A DNA stretch of 64,000 nt from Muscardinus avellanarius (taxonomy: Eukaryota > Chordata > Mammalia > Rodentia > Gliridae). The stretch spans positions 21,542,345-21,606,344 of the forward strand of contig OY726573.1 of the NCBI GenBank assembly GCA_963383645.1, read 5' to 3'. Below are positions 59,201-64,000 of this stretch, piece by piece (within the stretch, counting starts at the first letter, position 1; each line of letters begins with the position of its first letter). The translations under genes were made by a program, and so were the position numbers. Under the pieces are notes generated by a model that worked only from the letters and a program-made list of their open reading frames with translations, ran no database searches and was not told the DNA's origin.

Positions 59201-62200
59201 GATGAAGCACAGTGAGAGCGAAAGTGAAAGGAGTAGGTGACACTGCCAGGGAGGAGAAAACAGGGAGGAGAGAGCAGAGAGGGGTGAAGAAGAAAAAGGA
59301 GAGGGTGGTGTGTGCTGTGGACACTGCTCCCTGCAGTGGTGGGGTTTTTTGGTGAATCTAGTGTGCCCCTGGCTCAGCCTGGGCCCTGGCCCTCCAGGTC
59401 CAGAGCAGGCCCAGGTCTGGTTTTTCTGGAAGTTAGATTCTAGTTTTGGGTGGGTGTGCCTTGGTGGGGAGGGCTGAGTTAAGTTCCCTCCAGGCCCTGC
59501 CCTGCCTTACCCCTCACCCCCACAGATAAAATTTATATCCATATCTGGCCCTTCAGCTCCAACAGGAGGCAAATTAAGGGAATATACTTTGTGAGGGGGA
59601 TGGACTGCGGCTCTGGGAGTTAAGACTTTAAGCCATGCTTCAAACTCTGGAAGAAGAGAGGGAGGGGACAAGTGCAGATGGGGAAGGGCCCAGGTCATGC
59701 GCCTGCAGCAGGCAGGAGAGAGGCCAGTCTTGGGAGGAGCTAGGTGGAGGCTGACCCAGCCAGACAGGCAGCAGGCAGCAGGCGGGCAGGCAGGGAGGGT
59801 GACAGGTGCAGAGGGTGGAGGGTGGGCATAAGGTGAACAAACTCATGTCCAGAAAGCAGGGCCCATTCATGGCAGGTCTCCTGGGTCAATGCTCTTCACC
59901 TTAATTCTCCAGGGAGGAGCTGAACCAGCCAGCATTGAATACTGTCTCTGAATTAACCCAGTGCAGATAGCTGGAGCTCTGGAGTAACTAAGCAAGGGGC
60001 AGCAGGCTGGACAGGGGGTCTCCTGGGTCAGCTTTGACTCTGACTCTCTCCTCTGAGCATGAGGAAAGTGTAAAACAAATGATCAGGGTGGGTGAACCCC
60101 ACAGCCCCAAGCCTCCGAGTGAAAGGTCCCTGGCCTGGAGCAGAATTAGAGTGAACAGCATTTCTGCTCTGTTGGGAGGCAGCGGAAAAGGAGGAGAAAA
60201 GGGAAGAGGAGATCTGGACACCCCGCCACTCATGTCACATGCGCAAGTCAAGCATGTCGCAGGTCTGAAAAGCAACGGCTGGCAGAACAGACTCCAGTGT
60301 TGTCATCATGGACTGGGGAGGAAGTGGGCCTCCCCACCCTTCCCCACCCACCATCCGATTCTGCTCTGCATCTCCTCTTTCCCAAGGACTGGGGGCCAGG
60401 AGCTGCACACTGGGTTGGTCTAGCCCGTGAGTTCTGTGAGAGAATGCTCAGACAAATCCTAAGTTCTGTGGGCCTGCAATACTGATCCTAAAGGACTCAG
60501 CTCTAAGACGAGTCAGGATGGGCTTTCTATGACCAAGTGTGCCTAGACAAGGGCTCTGCAGGGACCCTCCAGCTTCCAGCCTGACTGCCAGTCTGCAAGA
60601 AGAAGGGAAGTGCCTTGGTCTCCTTCAAAGCTCAACTTTCTCATACTACTCAAAGTCAGTTAATGTGTAAATAAGCATCAGCCCCAGGCCCAAGTTTGTA
60701 AGGAACCAGATGGCAGGTGTGTGTGGAGGCAATCACGTAGGATGTTCCCATCTGGCCCTGGCCTACAGACTTGTGCTGGAAGGGCTGGGAGGAAAGGCAG
60801 GGCCCAGGGCAGGCATGTGGCAGGTGGCAGGGTTGATGGGGAGGGGTTTGGGTATGTTCTAAACCACAGGCCTGTGAAGGAACAGGAGGATTATTATTAC
60901 TGGCTTAGTAGCTGGGCTAAGGAACTGTTTTCCTTGGCGGAAATTTAAGGAAGCATAAAGGAAGTGTTACACAGTCTTAGACTCCCTGTTTAGGATCAAG
61001 GAAAGGGGAGAAACAATTTATTCTGTGGCATGGAAATGGGCGGGGATAGAGAAGGTCCCTAATCTCTAAGAGGGTTGGCTTGGCTCCTTCCTAACCAACT
61101 TTTCCTTTAATACCAATGCCTAGCCTTCATAGGGTCCCAGGCTGATAGCTCTCCTCAAAGAGTGGGGTTACCTCTCTACCAATGCAGTTTTGTGCTAAGA
61201 AAGATGGTAGTGGGAGAGGAATATTGTTGGCACTGGGCTATGTTGCTTCTAATGGAGGGAGACCTCTACAATGGTAGACTTTTTTTTTGGTGGTACTGGG
61301 GATGGAACCCAGAGGCTATCTACCTCTGGGCTATACTCCCAGAGGAGAGTATAAATTTTATATTTAAAATATAAAAATATTTAAAAATATATTTTTTAAA
61401 ATATTTTATTTGGAAACAGGGTCTCACTAAGTTGCTGAGAGCCTAAGTACCTGAGGCTGGCTTCGAACTTGTGTGATCCTCCTGTCTCAAACTCCCAAGC
61501 ACGGGGATTACAAGCGTGCTCTACTATGCCTGACTTACAACTGTAGACTCTTGAGGCTTACTAAGGCGCACACACACAAAAAAGCCCTTGTCTGACATCC
61601 CTGCTATAGTACCTGGCAGGGATGGTGAAAATGAGCTTTGGGATGGTGAGATACTTGCTGAAAACTACAGAGTAAACTAGGGGCATATCTGGTCCACTGA
61701 AACCAATTACAAATTCAGGTTACAATGCCCTGAGCCTATGTCCCTTTCTGGACATCCTGCTGCAGATGTTTCTAGATTTCATGCTAAAGTACTAGGCCAT
61801 ACCTGCTAGAGCACTCAGGCCTGCTTGAAAAATTAAGCCTTGGGGATTTTTCTCAAGGTGGTCCAGACCTGTCACCTCACTTGTCTAACCTCTACCTCTA
61901 CCCCAAGAAAGAGCTGGTACCCCTCCCTTCCTACCTACCTTCCTTCCTTCCATTTAAAACAAATTTTTATGGCAGTACTGGGGATTGAACCCAGGGGCAT
62001 TCTACCTCTGAGCTACACCCCCAGCCCTATTTTTTTTTTTTTTTTTTGGTGGTACTGGGGTGGAACCCAAGGGCTTTTCTACATCTGGGCTATCTATACT
62101 CCCAGACCTCTTTTTTTAAAAATATATTTTATTTGGAGACAGGGTCTCACTAAGTTTCTGAGAGCCTCACTAAGCAGCAGAGGCTGGCTTCGAACCTGTG

Positions 62201-63125
62201 TGATCATCTTGTCTCAGCCTCCCAAGAACTGGGATTACGAGCGTGAGTCACCACACCCAGCCAGCTCTATTTTTTTTTTCTTCTTTATTTTGAAAAAGAG
62301 TCTCTGCACGCTTGTAATCTCAGCATTTAGGAGGTTGAAACCTGAGGACTGTTTGTTCGCAGCCAGCCGCAGCTTAGTGAGGCCCTCCGCAACTCAGTGA
62401 GACCCTATTTCAAAATAAAGAACAAAAAATAGGGCTGGGGTGTAGCTTGGAGGTCAAATGCCCCTGGGTTCTATCCCCAGACCCACAAAAAAAAAGAGGA
62501 AAAGAAAAAGAAAAAGAAACAGGATCTCAATAAGTTGTAGAGAACCTCACTAAGTGGCTGAGGCTGGCTGCGAACTACCATGCTTCTGTCCTATTTCTGA
62601 TAAGAGTCAGAAGCACAGCACTGAGGCTGGCAGGAGAGAATGAAAGAGCAGGCTGGTATTTGCCAGTTGGGCTGCCAGTAGTAAGGAGGGGCTCCGAGAA
62701 CCATGAGGCCCAAGTGGTGATTGGACACTCAGCCCTTCTCAGCTCTTCTTTCTCTCAGCATGAAGTCCCCTTTAGTCCACAGCCATTTGCTCTATACTGT
62801 CCCCTCTACTTGCAAGCACCTGTCTGGCCTCCTTGGGCCTTCCCTGATCTGCCTCCTAATGAAAGAGAACCACTCTGGATATGAGTCCCTTAATGGCAAC
62901 ACTGCCGTTTGAACCCCTGCCGTGGGTGGCAGGTGGGCCCAGAGGTGGGGTGAAGGATGAGGTGGGTCAGGGAGGGGGAGGGATAAAAACCTTTCATCGG
63001 ATTGGGAGCTGTGAGGTTCCGCGAGCAGATCATTGAGAGCATCGCGTGTAGTTTATCCTCCTCTTCCTCATCATCGTCCACCGAGGCCGCTCGGCTGGCC
63101 GCTAGGTGGTGGTAGTTAATAGTGA
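42558..63125 (-). CDS. SGSM2: SGSM2, small G protein signalling modulator 2 (C-terminal part)
   Basis: Thirteen constitutive exons on the minus strand, in transcript order: 62991-63125, 58215-58368, 56164-56228, 55941-56086, 55340-55468, 54949-55131, 53837-54220, 53490-53614, 52356-52438, 52097-52206, 44513-44609, 42829-42996, 42558-42646. They total 1868 nt and about 621 residues; roughly 385 N-terminal residues with the RUN domain lie beyond the window (human length about 1006). SGSM2 is a TBC-domain Rab GAP reported to act on RAB32/RAB38-type Rabs and to bind RAB9A. Visible: an acidic DDDEEEED run, the TBC opening KDVWPFLLG, a long Ser/Glu-rich insert, the arginine-finger IDKDVQR (53555-53575), the glutamine-finger YVQ (codon Q at 52402-52404) and the C-terminus [12 protein letters not shown]. 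All joins are phase-consistent and no lesion was seen. Confidence 0.95.
42829..42996 (-). CDS. SGSM2: SGSM2 exon (TBC, penultimate)
   Basis: Encodes [20 protein letters not shown] and on through [13 protein letters not shown]. The acceptor is TATCTGCAG, the donor AATG|GTATGA. Confidence 0.95.
43385..44360. repeat. minus SINEs and an ID-like monomer in an SGSM2 intron
   Basis: Minus copies at about 43395-43600, 43612-43660 (right half), 43695-43740, 43745-43950 (type II), 43951-44100 and 44101-44250. A plus ID-like monomer (44275-44345) reads GTATAGCTCAGTGGTAGAGT with a B-box-like CCCTGGGTTTGACTGCCC; it is a tRNA-derived SINE, not a tRNA gene. Confidence 0.87.
44513..44609 (-). CDS. SGSM2: SGSM2 exon (TBC)
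   Basis: Encodes [20 protein letters not shown] and [12 protein letters not shown]. The acceptor is CCCCTTTGAG, the donor AGAG|GTAATA. It is separated from the previous exon by a 7.5-kb intron full of transposons. Confidence 0.95.
44808..46905. repeat. SINE cluster in SGSM2 intron
   Basis: Approximate members: minus right halves 44820-44880 and 44890-44985; plus type II 44988-45195 followed by (GAAA)n; plus type II 45252-45470; minus 45490-45560, 45575-45715, 45770-45990, 45995-46275, 46290-46370; type III minus 46380-46575, containing (AC)n at 46431-46458; right halves 46600-46660 and 46675-46735; and a minus dimer 46740-46905 that is split by the L1-derived insertion and resumes at 49680. 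Confidence 0.87.
47699..48612 (+). pseudogene. L1 ORF1 with one frameshift
   Basis: L1 ORF1 encodes an RNA-binding chaperone that forms the L1 ribonucleoprotein. The reading frame starts at MGKRNN (47699), runs through a coiled-coil segment, and is broken by a one-base shift at or near an A run (47849-47853): the first frame stops at 47858-47860, while the homologous frame continues as [10 protein letters not shown]. From 47920 it is open to the stop at 48610-48612 and shows the RRM-like [10 protein letters not shown] and the C-terminal [17 protein letters not shown] and [10 protein letters not shown] blocks typical of mammalian L1 ORF1p. Otherwise it is intact and therefore fairly young. Confidence 0.9.
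48640..49320 (-). mobile_element. old L1 ORF2 3' fragment in reverse orientation
   Basis: The plus strand shows the well-known reverse-complement L1 blocks: TATCCAAGAAATCACTGCC, TTATATTTAGGTCTTTTATC, GGTAAGGGTCCAA, CAGTACCACACTGTTTCAAT and TTTTTCAAGATCATTTTGG. It is much more diverged than the neighbouring ORF1, with stops and small indels. Confidence 0.85.
49680..51975. repeat. SINE cluster in SGSM2 intron with pyrimidine tracts
   Basis: The remainder of the split minus SINE (49680-49793), then a TTTC/CT tract (49794-49900), a minus copy 49902-50105, plus type I left half 50155-50290, plus type III 50291-50470, right half 50500-50560, and minus copies 50585-50640, 50660-50865, 50910-51090, a (TTCC)n tract 51092-51145, 51160-51365, 51390-51595, 51610-51815 and 51816-51965. 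Confidence 0.87.
52097..52206 (-). CDS. SGSM2: SGSM2 exon (TBC)
   Basis: Encodes [20 protein letters not shown] then [16 protein letters not shown]. The acceptor is TCCCCTCAG, the donor CAG|GTGAGG. Confidence 0.95.
52356..52438 (-). CDS. SGSM2: SGSM2 exon (TBC glutamine finger)
   Basis: Encodes [20 protein letters not shown] followed by LLVILDN. YxQ supplies the glutamine finger. The acceptor is CATTTCAG, the donor AATG|GTGAGG. Confidence 0.95.
52700..53280 (+). repeat. SINEs ending in a GAAA/GGGA tract, SGSM2 intron
   Basis: Plus copies at about 52707-52855, 52860-52995 and 52998-53190. The last continues into (GAAA)n (53191-53243) and a GGGA-rich tract to 53278. Confidence 0.88.
53490..53614 (-). 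CDS. SGSM2: SGSM2 exon (TBC arginine finger)
   Basis: Encodes [20 protein letters not shown] and [20 protein letters not shown]. It contains IxxDxxR, whose Arg is the catalytic arginine finger of TBC GAPs. The acceptor is CACTCTTCCAG, the donor GCAG|GTGCCA. Confidence 0.95.
53837..54220 (-). CDS. SGSM2: SGSM2 exon (Ser/Glu/Pro-rich TBC insert)
   Basis: One hundred and twenty-eight codons in phase 0, starting [20 protein letters not shown] and ending AAVCAAAYT. It is the low-complexity insert that splits the TBC domain in SGSM proteins. The acceptor is CTTTTGCCAG, the donor ACT|GTACGT. Confidence 0.94.
54370..54732 (-). repeat. minus SINE with pyrimidine tract, SGSM2 intron
   Basis: A right half (54395-54445), a TTCC/TCC-rich tract (54450-54525), and a full minus dimer (54530-54732). 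Confidence 0.87.
54949..55131 (-). CDS. SGSM2: SGSM2 exon (TBC insert, first part)
   Basis: Sixty-one codons, phase 0 at both ends, beginning [20 protein letters not shown] and ending RRDSTLSSD. The acceptor is CGAGTACAG, the donor GAC|GTGAGC. Confidence 0.93.
55340..55468 (-). CDS. SGSM2: SGSM2 exon (TBC domain start)
   Basis: Encodes [20 protein letters not shown] then [20 protein letters not shown], containing the first conserved TBC motif (R..VWPFLLG). The acceptor is GCCCCTCAG, the donor CAA|GTAAGG; both ends are phase 0. Confidence 0.94.
55941..56086 (-). CDS. SGSM2: SGSM2 exon before the TBC domain
   Basis: Encodes [20 protein letters not shown] through [14 protein letters not shown]. 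The acceptor is CACAACAG, the donor AAAAG|GTACAA. Confidence 0.93.
56164..56228 (-). CDS. SGSM2: SGSM2 exon (65 nt)
   Basis: Encodes [21 protein letters not shown] with split codons at both ends. The acceptor is TTTCAACAG, the donor GGCT|GTGAGT. An alternative acceptor 12 nt inside the exon (CCCCTCAG) would delete four residues in frame. Confidence 0.92.
56597..56811 (+). mobile_element. type I B1-dID SINE with 10-bp target duplication
   Basis: GAAGAAACAA at 56587-56596 and 56812-56821 flanks a near-consensus type I copy. The left half opens GCCGGGCGTGGTGGCGCAC; the right half ends CCCAGACCCGC before poly(A) and GAA repeats. It is a good reference copy. Confidence 0.92.
57110..58080 (-). repeat. 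minus SINE cluster, SGSM2 intron
   Basis: Right half 57135-57195, dimer 57220-57405, left half 57406-57495, right half 57515-57570, dimer 57590-57780, left halves 57781-57925 and 57950-58078. Confidence 0.87.
58215..58368 (-). CDS. SGSM2: SGSM2 exon (Cys/Ser-rich segment)
   Basis: Encodes [20 protein letters not shown] and on to a Cys/Ser-rich stretch ending CSCIPD plus two bases. The acceptor is TGTCTGCAG, the donor CG|GTGAGT. Confidence 0.93.
58369..59517 (-). other. SGSM2 intron, unique
   Basis: Non-repetitive intron between the exon ending at 58368 and the cassette exon. No further exon could be supported. Confidence 0.6.
59518..59646 (-). CDS. SGSM2: probable SGSM2 cassette exon (43 codons)
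   Basis: A minus-strand open segment between a strong acceptor (CTTCTTCCAG) and donor (GGGG|GTGAGG). It enters and leaves in phase 1, exactly matching both neighbours, so inclusion or skipping keeps frame. It encodes [20 protein letters not shown] followed by [20 protein letters not shown]. Human SGSM2 has isoforms of about 1006 and 1051 residues, consistent with a cassette near here, although 43 and 45 residues do not match exactly. Flanking sequence is non-coding. Confidence 0.7.
59647..61270 (-). other. SGSM2 intron, unique
   Basis: Non-repetitive. A short GCAGGCAGGCAG-type repeat lies at 59765-59795. No exon or RNA gene supported. Confidence 0.6.
61271..62600. repeat. SINEs in SGSM2 intron
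   Basis: Minus type II dimer 61285-61540; minus right half 61970-62030; minus type II dimer 62045-62265; plus type I fragment 62305-62490; minus left-half fragment 62515-62595. The stretch 61541-61969 between them is unique. Confidence 0.85.
62991..63125 (-). CDS. SGSM2: SGSM2 exon with acidic run
   Basis: Encodes [20 protein letters not shown] onward to LTAPNPMK. The acceptor is GAGCAG; the donor AAAG|GTTTTT keeps only the GT of the consensus intron side. Phase enters at 2 nt and leaves with 1 nt. It is the most 5' SGSM2 exon in the window. Confidence 0.92.
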
Positions 63126-64000
63126 CTGCTCAAAGAGAATAGCGAGAGAGGCAGAGGCATGAGGACCCTAGTCCCTGGGCAGGAGGGACCAATTCCCTCC
63201 TTGAGGTGAATGGCACGGAGGCTGGGATCACTTTGAATCTGCAGAGCACAGAAGAGGGGAAGGGGATCTGAGAGCCCTTCTGCTGATTACCTGGGAGAGA
63301 AGAGGGAAGGAGTGGGAGGCAGCTACAGAGCTCTACTCTTTGGAGGGGTCCTCTCTAGGAGGAAGAGGAGAGAGAGAACTGGGGTGCATGTGAGTGTGTG
63401 AAAGACAGGGATTATATGGAACAGGCTGGCAGCTGGAGAGCTCACCAGCCCTGACCAAGGTGGGGCCTGACCGGTGGTAGAATCCTTATCACTCTTCAGC
63501 TCCCATCATGGTCAGGCTGGACCGAGTCTGAAGATTACCCTACCACCAAATCCCTCTTTTCAGACTTGAAATTAAACCTTCTCCTCCAAGGATTTTCCCA
63601 GAGCTGCCCTCAAGAGCCTGAGTCATTCAGTTGAATTTCAGCTCCTGGTGCCCTGGCTTACTCTCTCGGAAAGTGAAATTACCAGAATTGAGAAATGCCA
63701 CTGACTCAAGAGAATGAAGAATCTGAACTGAGCAACAACCTGAGGTTAAACGCTGGGCTTGCAAACCCATTGTGGCTGAAGATGTCTGGGAGGGCAGGGT
63801 GACCCCTCACATCTTGTGCCCTCAAGCCTTTTGGGACCAAATGTATGCAGTCTGAGTCATCTGTCTATTAATACAGAGACAACCTATTTGCACTAATTAG
63901 GAAATTTAGGGTGCAGGTGGTTTGGTTGGCAGTTAAGTACTCTGGGCTGGCAAATTCCATTACCTTATCCACATGAACTGTGAGACTGGACCAGAGAAAC
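63126..64000 (-). other. SGSM2 intron at right edge, unique
   Basis: Non-repetitive sequence upstream of the first SGSM2 exon in the window. No additional exon in the required phase could be supported. Confidence 0.55.

Overview
This is a mammalian nuclear genome window, most likely from a rodent of the squirrel-related clade. The main evidence is a dense set of dimeric SINEs: a 7SL-derived B1-like left half joined through an A/T-rich linker to a tRNA/ID-like right half, which is the B1-dID architecture known from dormice, squirrels and mountain beaver. The consensus here differs from the squirrel form I know, so a dormouse (Gliridae) is my best guess, held loosely. By my tally of spans, SINEs cover roughly 24 kb of the 64 kb.

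Layout. (1) 1-4243: a GC- and CpG-rich tandem array with a 100-bp unit made of two related 50-bp halves, passing through decayed units and about 200 bp of other sequence into an L1-type 3' tail with poly(A). (2) 4250-12375: SINE clusters separated by short unique stretches without recognisable genes. (3) 13240-35925: the complete MNT gene on the + strand. It has a CpG-island promoter, six coding exons and a 571-residue product, followed by a 2.7-kb 3' UTR with two closely spaced poly(A) signals. (4) 35925-41210: the intergenic gap between two convergent genes, mostly minus-oriented SINEs. (5) 41210-64000: the 3' part of SGSM2 on the - strand. Thirteen constitutive coding exons plus one probable cassette exon encode the C-terminal ~621 residues including the TBC domain; the RUN-domain exons lie beyond the right edge. 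(6) 46906-49673: inside an SGSM2 intron, an L1-derived insertion with 5' UTR, ORF1 and 3' tail, in which ORF2 is absent and an older L1 fragment in reverse orientation takes its place.

The tail-to-tail MNT/SGSM2 order agrees with the human 17p13.3 arrangement. MNT is the MAX-binding repressor that opposes MYC at E-boxes; SGSM2 is a Rab GTPase-activating protein. They are neighbours, not a pathway. All splice junctions given obey GT-AG and keep reading-frame phase across every join; I checked this by hand, without transcripts.

The most unusual content is transposon-related: two different chimeric elements both ending in the same L1-type 3' tail. One, a GC-rich VNTR plus L1 tail, looks like a rodent counterpart in architecture to the primate SVA/LAVA composite retrotransposons. 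The other is an ORF1-only L1 chimera.
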